DNA of 10,762 nucleotides from Clostridiaceae bacterium (GCA_904501675.1 CAJGCL010000067.1:1-10762), one strand, 5' to 3'. Shown: positions 1 through 7,574, counted from the stretch's first letter. The notes: generated from the sequence alone by a model not told the origin. Numbers and translations are program-made.

Positions 1-198
1 AAAGGATGGGTGAACACCAATGTTCCGGTAAAGACCTAAGGTTCAAGGGTAAAAAGAACCAAGGCTGAAAAGCTTTAAATAAAGAAATTGATAGGAAAGC
101 CTCCTAAATAAAAACCATATCAGATTCGTAGAAAAGAAAGTGCTTCAGCTTAAATAACGAAAGAGAGGTAAATAAAAAGATGTTAGATATTAAAATAG
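1..198 (+). ncRNA. Candidate structured noncoding RNA, 3' part only
   Basis: No credible reading frame crosses this A-rich stretch, yet it is packed with short GC-containing hairpins: GGUG/CACC near 10-19, GGU-aaag-ACC near 27-36, GGUUC/GAACC near 40-60, GCU-GAAA-AGC near 64-73 with a GNRA tetraloop, and AGG-aaag-CCU near 93-102. Hairpin density, the GNRA loop on the + strand and a strong + terminator immediately after it favour a + strand transcript whose 5' end lies before the window. Large ornate RNAs of Firmicutes (ROOL, raiA) are known to have this texture, but I cannot match a consensus from memory. It could instead be the 3' untranslated region of an upstream gene: frame 1 stays open only to the stop at 37-39. 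Confidence 0.45.
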
Positions 199-250
199 AA
201 AAGTAACCCTTAACTGAGTGAGTGAAAATCAGTTAAGGGTTACTTTTTTG
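199..250 (+). terminator. Strong bidirectional intrinsic terminator
   Basis: A perfect 17-bp inverted repeat (201-217 with 229-245, extendable by two A-T pairs) encloses an 11-base loop. It is followed on the + strand by a run of six T. On the minus strand it is followed by TTTT and lies just after the stop codon of the GH38 gene, so it very likely ends both the upstream + transcript and the minus-strand mannosidase transcript. Confidence 0.92.
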
Positions 251-255
251 TTGAT

Positions 256-2670
256 TTATATCTTCATTTCGTTAATCTCTTGCATTCCGTTTTCATTATA
301 TATAACAGTCTTTGCTTCAAATGCACCGAAGCTAAGAGATATTTTTGCAGAATTCAGGGTGAATTCTGTTTTTTCTTTTTTGGGTGAGTTATTGAGAAAT
401 CTTAAGACAAAGCTTTCATCACCCACCATCTTTTTAAATGTTGTGAGAGAAATGTTTTTGTTGCTTATTGAAACACCAAGGCTCTTAGCTTGCGTTTTTC
501 TCTCAATGGGGAAAACATTGCAGGCATATGCAGGTGTTGTAAACTCCTGCGAAAGTCTTTCAAGCTCATTTTCATCTGCAACACAAAGACGGAAGCTGAA
601 ATTTCTTTCCTCTAAATCGATTTTTTGTGTGTATCTATCAAGAGGGATAAGAGGTCTGTCGCATATCGGATGAGCGCAATATGTAGCAGTTCTCAAAAGA
701 GACATTTCCATTGTTCCATCAAGGAATTTTGAACCGTAGGTGCCTTTGTTAAATAGAGCAAGACATTTCTCATCACCTTTCACATACACAAAGCGCTGAG
801 CAACACATTCTCTGCCATTCATATAAAGGGGCTGTGTACCAAAGGCAGTCTGACCTCTGTACTCACCGCTGAGAGAAACCGGAACTGCAAGGCGATACAT
901 TTTATTTATTTCTCCGGCAAATAAATCCACATTAACATCAAGCTCACCTGACACCTTGTGAATAATATATTCCACTCTCGCTCTTGAGTTGTGAAGCTTG
1001 AAAAATGCTTCTACACAAAGTCTGAGTTCACCATCCTCAATAACCTGAATACTTTCCATACCTGAAAAAACACCGTCAGGCTTTTGCATAAGAGAAAATC
1101 TTTCGGGGTTTGTGCCGAGAGCGGTCAGCTGTGAATCCGCCATTGCCCAAGGGTCAGCATTATCATCATACTGGCAAAGGTAAAAAGCTTCATCTTTAAT
1201 ATATTCCCTGCCGTCTACCTTGTATGATGAAAGAAGACCTGTTTTGCAATTTATTTCAACATATGTATTATCATTTCTAAACACAATGTTGCCGTTGTGT
1301 TTTTTCTTTAATTGTTCCTTTTTATCAATAAATTCCACATATACAGAGAAGCGGGAAATTGCCATAGGAGCAAGCCTTGCCTTGAAAACCAAGCGCTTTC
1401 TCCAATCAAGATTAAGGTGGCTTGTTTCCTTAATAAACTGAGCAGGAATTTCATTGCCCTCGCTATCCGTAACCCTGAAGGATGAAACAATATCATCACT
1501 CCAATTCTGGTCAGCCAGCATAAACTCGCACTCCACCTCTGTTTCCCACTCATACGGATTAGGGTTGAAAACAAGGAACGGATATTCGCCCTCTTTTGCC
1601 TTTGGCTCCTCTGAAGTAAGAGCAAAGTATGCTTTTGCGCGAAGCTTATTAAGAATATTTTTGCCGTGAGAAAGAATCATTAAGCCGTTTTCTTCACCCA
1701 CTTTTATGCTTGAGCCGGGCAAAACATCGTGAAACTCTGCTGTGAGCAAATCCTCTGTTGCTTCATTAAGCTCCTTCTCAGGATATTCAATAAGTCCTTT
1801 TAGGGCTGCAACAGAGCACATTTTTTCTGTCATATACAGATTATCTTCAAAATCAGCGTGAGCTTGCTTGATTTTTGAAACACTTGTATAGCAACCCGGC
1901 ATACTTATTGTGAAGGAGTTTTTATGAATGTGCTCAGGTTCAATTTCATCAAAAAACGCATCGGGTGTAGAGTGACATATTTCAATTTCACTTTCATCAA
2001 TAAGCTTTTTAATGTCACTTAAATCCTTACGAGAAGGGCCACCGCCGTGATTTCCTACGCCCCACATAATGCACTCAATATCATGCTCCGCCTCTTCGGT
2101 AAGTCTGTTTATTTTTTCCACAGCCTTACCAAGACCTGAGTTATATCCGCGAAGTGCAGCGAGCTTAATGCGACTACCGTCAAGACCTTCCCAAATAAGA
2201 TGTCTGTCAGGCACAGGGTCATCGCCCTTGCGTACAATCACACAATTATCCTGACCGCACTTTTTCATTATCTGCACAAGACCTGCTGTGTGGCCGAAGG
2301 CATCCACATTGTATGCACTTTTCGGTTCAACACCAAATTTGTCGTGGAAATAGTTTTTACCGAATTGAATCTGACGGACAAAGCTTTCGCCACAAGGCAT
2401 ATTACAATCGGGCTGAAGATACCAACCACCAATTATTTTCCACTTACCCTCTTTGACATGCCGCTTGATATCTTCAAACAGCTCAGGTGCATACTCCTCA
2501 ATATATTTATAAAGTGTAACCTCGTTGTGACAAAAGATGTAGTCAAATTCATCACACAAATCTGAGGCGGATTTAAAGGTTGAAAGTGCAGATGCTGCAC
2601 CCTCCTCCCATTCCCATTGCCATATGGGGTCAAGATGAGCATTACATACAAGATGAATTTTTTTAGGCAT
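256..2670 (-). CDS. GH38 family alpha-mannosidase, cytoplasmic
   Basis: An 804-residue glycoside hydrolase family 38 enzyme. Family members are zinc-dependent retaining alpha-mannosidases that release alpha-linked mannose from oligosaccharides or glycoconjugates. Visible signatures are HLDPIW at residues 12-17 (His12 and Asp14 as zinc ligands), NVDAFGH at 121-127 (Asp123 as nucleophile and zinc ligand), GNHGGGPS at 206-213, and FHDVLPGSS at 313-321 (His314 as the remaining zinc ligand). The catalytic barrel comes first, then the helical domain, then a beta-rich C-terminal half typical of the family. There is no signal peptide, so it probably acts on imported sugar. The start is supported by AAGGAG about 8 bases upstream. 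It follows the esterase gene by 77 bases without a clear terminator between, so the two are probably co-transcribed. The exact linkage cleaved, or action on mannosylglycerate-type substrates, cannot be told from sequence alone. Confidence 0.95.
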   Translation of the reverse strand: MPKKIHLVCNAHLDPIWQWEWEEGAASALSTFKSASDLCDEFDYIFCHNEVTLYKYIEEYAPELFEDIKRHVKEGKWKIIGGWYLQPDCNMPCGESFVRQIQFGKNYFHDKFGVEPKSAYNVDAFGHTAGLVQIMKKCGQDNCVIVRKGDDPVPDRHLIWEGLDGSRIKLAALRGYNSGLGKAVEKINRLTEEAEHDIECIMWGVGNHGGGPSRKDLSDIKKLIDESEIEICHSTPDAFFDEIEPEHIHKNSFTISMPGCYTSVSKIKQAHADFEDNLYMTEKMCSVAALKGLIEYPEKELNEATEDLLTAEFHDVLPGSSIKVGEENGLMILSHGKNILNKLRAKAYFALTSEEPKAKEGEYPFLVFNPNPYEWETEVECEFMLADQNWSDDIVSSFRVTDSEGNEIPAQFIKETSHLNLDWRKRLVFKARLAPMAISRFSVYVEFIDKKEQLKKKHNGNIVFRNDNTYVEINCKTGLLSSYKVDGREYIKDEAFYLCQYDDNADPWAMADSQLTALGTNPERFSLMQKPDGVFSGMESIQVIEDGELRLCVEAFFKLHNSRARVEYIIHKVSGELDVNVDLFAGEINKMYRLAVPVSLSGEYRGQTAFGTQPLYMNGRECVAQRFVYVKGDEKCLALFNKGTYGSKFLDGTMEMSLLRTATYCAHPICDRPLIPLDRYTQKIDLEERNFSFRLCVADENELERLSQEFTTPAYACNVFPIERKTQAKSLGVSISNKNISLTTFKKMVGDESFVLRFLNNSPKKEKTEFTLNSAKISLSFGAFEAKTVIYNENGMQEINEMKI

Positions 2671-2748
2671 CTCAATTCTCCTTAGATCGAATTAGATTTT
2701 GGGATAGTTTTTTTTACTTGTTTTTTGTTAAAAACACTCGTAAATTCG
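2671..2748 (-). other. Short spacer between esterase and mannosidase genes
   Basis: This 78-base AT-rich spacer contains the AAGGAG ribosome binding site of the mannosidase gene. On the minus strand it has a weak palindrome around CGAATTTACG followed by TTTTT, too short to call a terminator, and no convincing promoter. Co-transcription of the flanking genes is therefore the simplest reading. Confidence 0.5.
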
Positions 2749-3777
2749 TCATGATTTACTGTTTATAAACTCTATACTTCTTAGCCAATCCTCACGGCTG
2801 TAATAATGAAGACCTTTTCGCATATGGAAAGCTAAATCACCTTGTATAAAGCAATCACCAATCTGCGGTAATCTGTTTTCATGCTTGAAGCCGTTTTCAA
2901 AGGCTTCACCTGCTGCGACGCAGGAAAGATACTGTGATTTCGGGTCTGCCCACCAATCCTCAGAAGCACTGCCTACCATTGCGAAGCGCGGTGCAATTGA
3001 TGCTAAAAGGTAATGCTGATCAAAAGGCATATCATCTTCGTTCCCGGCATACTTTTTATAATTCTCACAGAACCAGAACGGAAAGTTTTTGCAAATATCT
3101 TTTATCTGCTCACCGTCTGTTCCTCGTGCAAGAGCATCGCCTGAACAGCCTGCATCGTTTGAATAAACAAACTTAAAGCGTTCGTCTGTAGTTGCAGTCA
3201 AAAGCGCTGTTTTACCCAGCCTTGAATGACCGCATACACAAGAGCGTGATAAGTCAAGCTTGTCTTCCATAAGCTGAGCGTAATCCATAATACGTTGGTT
3301 CGCCCACGCCCACATTGCAATTTTACCACTGTCCTGAGCACCTCTTTTTCCATCAGGGAAAAGAATACCTGCAAGACCGTTTGTAAAATCTCCGTCGTCA
3401 CTCGTAACATCCTCATAATATGCAGATAAAACTGCAAAGCCATTATCTATAAGCTCTTCCGTTGGCATATATCTGTCGGGATTATCAGGACGGAAATTCA
3501 TATGTATAAAGAATGGGTGCTTCTCGTCATCCGCAGGAAAGGTTGCAAGAAATGGGAATGAAAATTCCTTGCCCATTACAACGCATTTTACTGTAACTCT
3601 GCAGCAATACGCCTTGCCAGCGCAGAAATTCGGAATAACACCTTCTTCTGTGTCAAACTCTATGCTTTCAGGGAGCGGTGGCATATTGCCGTATTCTTCC
3701 TGAAGAAGAATTTTTAACATTTCTTCTCGTGATTTAAGCGGCGGCAAATTCCTTTGCGCCAACATTTCTGAAACCAT
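2749..3777 (-). CDS. CE15/acetyl-xylan-esterase-like alpha/beta hydrolase
   Basis: A 342-residue alpha/beta hydrolase resembling bacterial glucuronoyl esterases (CE15) and related carbohydrate esterases. The nucleophile elbow is GHSRLGKT (residues 183-190, Ser185), with the Arg-Leu-Gly-Lys continuation typical of this group. It is followed by SNDAGCSGDALARG (206-219), DQHYLLASIAPR (253-264) and SEDWWADP (272-279), where an acidic triad residue is expected. A C-terminal FHMRKGLHYYSREDW segment (317-331) holds the catalytic His, either His318 or His324. CE15 members cleave esters of 4-O-methyl-glucuronic acid in plant cell walls; relatives remove acetyl groups, and the motifs do not distinguish these. 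There is no signal peptide, which is atypical for wall-degrading CE15 and suggests action on imported, ester-decorated oligosaccharides. The start has AGGAG 8 bases upstream. It is the first gene of a two-gene unit with the mannosidase. Confidence 0.85.
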   Translation of the reverse strand: MVSEMLAQRNLPPLKSREEMLKILLQEEYGNMPPLPESIEFDTEEGVIPNFCAGKAYCCRVTVKCVVMGKEFSFPFLATFPADDEKHPFFIHMNFRPDNPDRYMPTEELIDNGFAVLSAYYEDVTSDDGDFTNGLAGILFPDGKRGAQDSGKIAMWAWANQRIMDYAQLMEDKLDLSRSCVCGHSRLGKTALLTATTDERFKFVYSNDAGCSGDALARGTDGEQIKDICKNFPFWFCENYKKYAGNEDDMPFDQHYLLASIAPRFAMVGSASEDWWADPKSQYLSCVAAGEAFENGFKHENRLPQIGDCFIQGDLAFHMRKGLHYYSREDWLRSIEFINSKS

Positions 3778-3816
3778 TTTATCAACTCCTGAAGGATAGT
3801 TGTGTCTTATATATAT

Positions 3817-3844
3817 AGTATAGCATGCTTCATAAAATTTTCAA
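3817..3844 (-). promoter_or_regulatory. Promoter for esterase-mannosidase unit
   Basis: On the minus strand there is TTGAAA (3839-3844), a 16-base spacer, and TATACT (3817-3822) preceded by TGc, an extended -10. Transcription would begin near 3810, giving a leader of about 30 bases that carries the AGGAG site. Confidence 0.75.
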
Positions 3845-3857
3845 TTATTTCATTAAC

Positions 3858-3897
3858 AAAAAACGCAACCTGAACAAACAGATTGCGTTTTGTTTTT
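3858..3897 (-). terminator. Bidirectional intrinsic terminator
   Basis: AAAACGCAA (3860-3868) pairs with TTGCGTTTT (3883-3891). After one mismatch an inner CTG/CAG pair set closes an AACAAA loop. Minus-strand transcripts meet six T at 3863-3858; plus-strand transcripts meet TTTTGTTTTT. It sits just upstream of the esterase promoter and is the first good terminator after the SGNH gene, about 290 bases past its stop. Confidence 0.8.
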
Positions 3898-4185
3898 GAA
3901 AATATTTTTGGTGTGCAAATAAGCACGACACCCTCTGGCATCCGACATCTAATTCTTGCCCTTTTTCCGCCAAACTGTACGCCACGGATACTAGCCATGC
4001 CGTAAAAAATTTATTCTTTATTATTTCACAGCAGATATGTTTTATCATAATCTTGCGGAACGGTCAGTGCCCGTTCCCTACGATTGTTCTATTTTAATTT
4101 ACGTAAAACCCTTGGCATCCGACATTTTGCACTTTTCATTTTATCTCTTCGCCCATTTACTTCTGTTTTTATAAGGCAAAACATG
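3898..4185. repeat. Gene-free stretch with decayed MITE-like repeat
   Basis: No credible gene. The 13-base sequence TGGCATCCGACAT occurs twice in direct orientation (3936-3948 and 4113-4125), each followed by pyrimidine-rich DNA ending in CGCC. Between the copies lies a palindrome, GGAACGG (4057-4063) with CCGTTCC (4071-4077) and a 7-base loop, abutting CTACG. A smaller imperfect hairpin, GTGC/GCAC, lies near 3913-3926. Intergenic palindromes of this kind are common as interspersed non-autonomous elements in gut Clostridia, so I infer remnants of one or two such elements. No transposase or clear terminal inverted repeats are seen. Confidence 0.5.
4057..4077. repeat. Palindromic hairpin within intergenic repeat
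   Basis: A perfect 7-bp inverted repeat, GGAACGG and CCGTTCC, encloses the loop TCAGTGC. There is no T-run on either side, so it is not an intrinsic terminator. It is probably the core of an interspersed palindromic repeat. Confidence 0.55.
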
Positions 4186-5181
4186 TTATTCGCCCAAGAT
4201 TTGTCTTATAACAGGTTCGATTTTTTCTGCCATACGATAAAATCCCAGGTCATTGGGATGGCAACAGTCTATTGTGCAAAAATGGCGGTCGGTTTCGGTG
4301 AAAAAAGTTTCGCCATCAATGAAATAAACATTTTTATCCCCTGAATTTACAGCATTTTCGTATGTTCTGTAAATAACCTTGCGACGCTCTGCTCCCTCAG
4401 GGTCGTAGTCGAAATCAGGCTTTGTAAGTATAACTACAGGTAAATCAGGGTTTTTCTCACGGATTCTCTTAAAAAAGGCTTCGTGAGTTTTTTCGAGATG
4501 CTCCGCAGATGGTGCATTGTGGTCGTAATCATACACAAAAATGCTCATTGGAATAGTGTTTAAGTAATCTGCTATTTCAAGCTCACCCTTTGCACCACCT
4601 GAAAAACCAAAATTATAGTAGTCAATATCAAGGTGCTGTGAAATTATAGCGTTATATGCATTAGTTACTCTGCAACAGCATCCGCCCTCGGTAATTGAGG
4701 AGCCGTAATAAAGCATTGGCGGATATTTATATGGTGTTGGCGCTTCAATAACAGCGTCATCTTCAATGGAAATTTTAAAATCAGAAATTTCTTCATTACG
4801 GGGAAGCCAGATTGTAACGTCTTCCATTTCGGAGCTTTTTTCAAATTCTCTGTGGCAGACCATTGTTTCGTAGTCGTCAGCGTGGAGAAGTCCTGCAAAA
4901 CGAGCATTCCGCCTATCACCTATCATAACGTTTGCGGATTGGCAAGCATAAATAGACATACCAATATCCCAGCTAAGCGTTTTAAAGATCATTTCTAAGT
5001 GTATTTTTGGTGAATTTGTGCGAAAACATATTCTGGCACCGGGGCACCGTCTGCCAAGGCCATCAAGAGACGGTACTGCCTTACGCACACCCTCGGGAAG
5101 CCTTTCAAGTATACCCCTTTCCTCAAAAAAAGGTACACCGTGCACTTCAATAGGTTTTTCTTTATAGCTAAAGATTTTCAT
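4186..5181 (-). CDS. SGNH/GDSL-family carbohydrate esterase
   Basis: A 331-residue two-domain hydrolase. An N-terminal beta-rich region (about 1-145) contains DIGMSIY (72-78), resembling the GxDLY domain that precedes some GDSL lipases. The SGNH domain follows: block I YYGSSIT (158-164, nucleophile Ser162), block II Gly in FGFSGGAKGE (191-200), block III Asn in DYDHNAP (218-224, Asn222), and block V DCCHPND (305-311, Asp305 and His308). Such enzymes usually remove O-acetyl groups from sugars; the substrate is inferred from the neighbouring esterase and mannosidase. There is no signal peptide. The frame stays open 16 codons further upstream, to an ATG at 5229, but a near-consensus promoter lies inside that extension, so I choose the ATG at 5181, with GTGGTGA just before it as a modest ribosome binding site. 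The nearest good terminator is about 290 bases downstream, beyond the repeat. Confidence 0.88.
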   Translation of the reverse strand: MKIFSYKEKPIEVHGVPFFEERGILERLPEGVRKAVPSLDGLGRRCPGARICFRTNSPKIHLEMIFKTLSWDIGMSIYACQSANVMIGDRRNARFAGLLHADDYETMVCHREFEKSSEMEDVTIWLPRNEEISDFKISIEDDAVIEAPTPYKYPPMLYYGSSITEGGCCCRVTNAYNAIISQHLDIDYYNFGFSGGAKGELEIADYLNTIPMSIFVYDYDHNAPSAEHLEKTHEAFFKRIREKNPDLPVVILTKPDFDYDPEGAERRKVIYRTYENAVNSGDKNVYFIDGETFFTETDRHFCTIDCCHPNDLGFYRMAEKIEPVIRQILGE

Positions 5182-5197
5182 TTTAATCACCACACCA

Positions 5198-5226
5198 ATT
5201 ATATAGCCAGAAACCACATTTATCAA
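5198..5226 (-). promoter_or_regulatory. Promoter of SGNH esterase gene
   Basis: On the minus strand there is TTGATA (5221-5226), a 17-base spacer, and a perfect TATAAT (5198-5203). Transcription would start near 5191, leaving a leader of only about 10 bases before the ATG at 5181. This sets the start codon of the gene. Confidence 0.82.
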
Positions 5227-5254
5227 CAACTTTGAACAGTTTTTTCTACATTTA

Positions 5255-5283
5255 TTGACAAATTTTATATAATATGCTACATT
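5255..5283 (+). promoter_or_regulatory. Promoter of DUF4234-type gene
   Basis: TTGACA (5255-5260), a 17-base spacer and TACATT (5278-5283), with TGc directly before the -10 (extended -10). It is divergent from the SGNH promoter; the two -35 boxes lie about 28 bases apart. Confidence 0.78.
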
Positions 5284-5327
5284 TTCAGTAAGAAGATGTT
5301 TCTTCTATTATTAAAGGGGGTTTAATT

Positions 5328-5672
5328 ATGAATATTAAACAGAGAAATATTGTAACATCTATCCTTCTCACAATCGTTACTTGCGGTATCTACGGTATTT
5401 ATTGGATTGTTATGCTTGTAAAGGATGCAGTTTCTGTTAAGGATGCTAATGACAGCGCAGTTCTTGAAATCGTGCTTAGCCTTTTCCTTGGCCCTGTTGG
5501 TCTCTTCCTTACAGAGAAAAAATTTGCTGAGGGTTGCGCAGAAAAAGGAATTGAGCATAAGGATAATTCAATCATTTACCTTATCATCGGTTTCCTTGGT
5601 CTTGGTATCGTTTCACTTTGCATGATACAGAATGACCTTAACAAAATCGCAGAAGCTACACCTGCAGAATAA
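5328..5672 (+). CDS. DUF4234-type small membrane protein
   Basis: A 114-residue integral membrane protein with three predicted membrane segments (about 8-31, 43-62 and 81-101). It shows the TCGIYGIYW motif (residues 18-26) and the IIYLIIGFLGLGIVS...IQNDLN C-terminal pattern that I recognise as DUF4234. The family has no established function. The last segment ends in an acidic, probably cytoplasmic tail. Translation is well supported by AAAGGGGG 7 bases before the ATG. It has its own promoter and terminator, so it is monocistronic. Codon choice (CTT Leu, GGT Gly) resembles that of rpsO and pnp, hinting at appreciable expression. Confidence 0.88.
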   Translation: MNIKQRNIVTSILLTIVTCGIYGIYWIVMLVKDAVSVKDANDSAVLEIVLSLFLGPVGLFLTEKKFAEGCAEKGIEHKDNSIIYLIIGFLGLGIVSLCMIQNDLNKIAEATPAE

Positions 5673-5683
5673 AAGCATAAATT

Positions 5684-5720
5684 AAGCCTCTCCGAAAAAC
5701 GGAGAGGCTTTTTGTTTTTT
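5684..5720 (+). terminator. Intrinsic terminator after DUF4234 gene
   Basis: An 11-bp perfect stem AAGCCTCTCCG/CGGAGAGGCTT (5684-5694 with 5700-5710) with an AAAAA loop is followed by TTTTTGTTTTTT. It sits between two convergent genes. The minus-strand run (TTAATTT) is poor, but the hairpin may also stop the minus transcript ending at 5738. Confidence 0.92.
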
Positions 5721-5737
5721 ATATGCTGGCGGTAGCT

Positions 5738-7501
5738 TTACTTCATTTCAATACTGTTGATGATTTTGTATGCGAGTTCTTCGTCTGCGTAATCATTTCT
5801 TATCATAATAGACAATTCTATGGTTTTTTCATATTCGCCCTTTTTATTTCCTTCTACCTGACAAATAAATGATTTCCTTCCATCTTCGAATTCTGCTATA
5901 TGAACGCATAAAACCATTTCCTTTTCAGAATCCTCATAGAATATTACTTCATCGCCAAAAGACGGAACTGCGTCAAAAATAATAATTGGTAAAACGGCAG
6001 CTCCCTGCTTTCTATTCCAAAAGCTGACTCCGTTCTCATTAATATCCCTTATTATCTTTTTTAACTCATAACAAGACTGAGGATAAAAACCATAAGTATC
6101 AATTAATTCCTGCTTAAGCTTACCCATAGCTTTTTTCGCTCTTTCATCTGTTTCCTCATTATCAAATAATTTCTGCAGAGATTCACCGTAAATATTACCA
6201 TTATCATACATCATTACAAAGCAATTCTTACTCTCAGAATTATATGAATCCGAAGTTACTATTTCTTTGTTTTTCTTCATATCTGCAGGAATTTTAATTG
6301 TATAATACTCGTTATCTATAGTAACCACATCATCTTCGGCTGTAAAAGTTATATCAGATTTATTATAATCCGAATATTTCGGCATTGGGTTATCTTCTGA
6401 ATCTGTTACAGACTTTACATTCATGTGTATAATTGCACAAGATAAGGTATAGGTCCCGAATATAAAAATTACTGTTGCAAGCACAAGAGCAATTATTTTA
6501 TTACGTATATAGTGCTTTTTAAATACAGGTTTTTCAGGAAGAGGCTGAAAATACTTTGAGGCATTATTGACTTTTTTGAAATATACACAGTAAAGGTACA
6601 CACAGTACTGCGCCATAGATAAACATATCCAAGAAGAATAGTATATCAACATATATGGCAGAAACTTAGAAAATTCTTCTGCTTTTTCAAAGAGATTTCC
6701 CGTTAAAATGGTAAATGAAAAAGCACCCATAAGCAGCAATGAAACAGCTGCCCCAAAAACTATGAAGCCCTTGCTTGTTTGTTTCTTTAGTCCAACAAAA
6801 AACACATTATATATAGGGTGGAGAATAGAAGCAAAACCTATTCCCATTGCCCACCAAGGAACAAATTTAAAATAGGCAGTTGCTATGAAAAAAATTATTT
6901 CTCCAACAAATATAAAGGAAGACAATATTTTAAAATTTTTCTCCTCCGATATATTTCCTGATTTTGAAATTTTAAAAAGACCCGTTGCACAAACAGTAAG
7001 TAAAACCGGAATAACACCAATAAAGGCAAGCGCGAAAATATTTGTCATTGGGGACTGCATAAAAATAAGAGCTGAACAACAAATTATAATAATCAGGCCT
7101 ATAATCGTATCGGAGATTCCTGAAAAATTTGACAAAAGAATATCATCATACCTGTTTTTATACCTTTTTTTACAAAATGCAGTTAATCTCTCATAGTTAT
7201 AGTCCTTCAAAGCTTCCACCATTTCAGGTGTTTGTTCAGGTGCAATAGGTGGTTGCTCTCCCTCTACCTGTGATTCTTGTTTTTCGACAGAATATTGAAG
7301 ATTAAATTCCCCTGCTAAAATTGCCTGCTCAGGTATACCTGTAAAAAGAGATAAGTTTTTCAGCCACTTTTTCTTAAGTGGCTTCGCACCACCGAGAACA
7401 GCGTCCATCTTTTTCTGTGGTACACCAATAAGCTCGGCAAGCTCATTTTTAGGGATATTCTGAACATCAATAATAAAATTCAACAAATCAACGTGAGTCA
7501 T
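5738..7501 (-). CDS. Unrecognised HTH plus seven-TM protein with outer domain
   Basis: A 587-residue protein whose family I do not recognise. Residues 1-66 look like a compact helix-turn-helix unit: NELAELIGVPQKKMDAVLGG (19-38) matches the pattern of XRE-like HTHs, followed by an LFTGIPEQAI helix. A Pro/Glu-rich linker (about 70-95) precedes a basic segment (110-118). About seven hydrophobic segments follow (roughly 130-149, 153-175, 192-212, 216-238, 245-267, 281-307 and 335-357), then a soluble domain of about 230 residues (358-587). With the HTH inside the cell, seven passes place the C-terminal domain outside, suggesting a membrane-embedded sensor or one-component regulator. Alternatively the HTH-like part only mediates protein contacts. 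The start has AGAGGAG 7 bases upstream. A terminator hairpin and a structured leader lie directly upstream, after the SPFH gene. Confidence 0.8.
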   Translation of the reverse strand: MTHVDLLNFIIDVQNIPKNELAELIGVPQKKMDAVLGGAKPLKKKWLKNLSLFTGIPEQAILAGEFNLQYSVEKQESQVEGEQPPIAPEQTPEMVEALKDYNYERLTAFCKKRYKNRYDDILLSNFSGISDTIIGLIIIICCSALIFMQSPMTNIFALAFIGVIPVLLTVCATGLFKISKSGNISEEKNFKILSSFIFVGEIIFFIATAYFKFVPWWAMGIGFASILHPIYNVFFVGLKKQTSKGFIVFGAAVSLLLMGAFSFTILTGNLFEKAEEFSKFLPYMLIYYSSWICLSMAQYCVYLYCVYFKKVNNASKYFQPLPEKPVFKKHYIRNKIIALVLATVIFIFGTYTLSCAIIHMNVKSVTDSEDNPMPKYSDYNKSDITFTAEDDVVTIDNEYYTIKIPADMKKNKEIVTSDSYNSESKNCFVMMYDNGNIYGESLQKLFDNEETDERAKKAMGKLKQELIDTYGFYPQSCYELKKIIRDINENGVSFWNRKQGAAVLPIIIFDAVPSFGDEVIFYEDSEKEMVLCVHIAEFEDGRKSFICQVEGNKKGEYEKTIELSIMIRNDYADEELAYKIINSIEMK

Positions 7502-7524
7502 AATTTTTCTCCTCTTGATTTTTC

Positions 7525-7557
7525 AAAAAGCCTTCCGCTTTTGGCGGAAGGCTTTTT
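7525..7557 (-). terminator. Intrinsic terminator or attenuator before HTH-membrane gene
   Basis: GCCTTCCGC (7530-7538) pairs perfectly with GCGGAAGGC (7544-7552), flanked by AAAAA and TTTTT that extend the stem; the minus-strand T-run is TTTTTG. The base of the hairpin is only about 24 bases before the ATG at 7501, next to the ribosome binding site. There is no room for a promoter between, so transcription of that gene must pass through this hairpin. It therefore acts as a leaky terminator of the SPFH transcript or as a regulated attenuator. Confidence 0.82.
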
Positions 7558-7574
7558 CTTTCTTGTAATATATC

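Noticed and set aside
1..39. Tail of a coding gene in frame 1, ending at 37-39
   Set aside because: Thirteen codons are too few to judge, and the same bases take part in compact hairpins; kept only as an alternative to the RNA call.
2700..2748. Terminator between the esterase and mannosidase genes
   Set aside because: Only a 2-4 bp imperfect palindrome precedes the T-run on the minus strand, so it is not a credible intrinsic terminator.
3807..3998. Small minus-strand open frame of 63 codons, and an overlapping one at 3845-4048
   Set aside because: They run through the esterase promoter, the terminator hairpin and one copy of the intergenic repeat, have no ribosome binding site, and show repeat-derived Arg/Lys-rich composition.
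4084..4344. Plus-strand open frame of 86 codons
   Set aside because: It overlaps the conserved C-terminal catalytic block of the SGNH gene on the other strand and lacks a ribosome binding site.
5182..5229. Sixteen-codon N-terminal extension of the SGNH gene that looks like a signal anchor
   Set aside because: It contains a near-consensus promoter and its ATG has no ribosome binding site; the internal ATG at 5181 fits better.
7560..7571. TATATT as a -10 box for a promoter of the HTH-membrane gene
   Set aside because: The -35 region is only a T-run, and the transcript would still start above the terminator hairpin; evidence is too weak to call.
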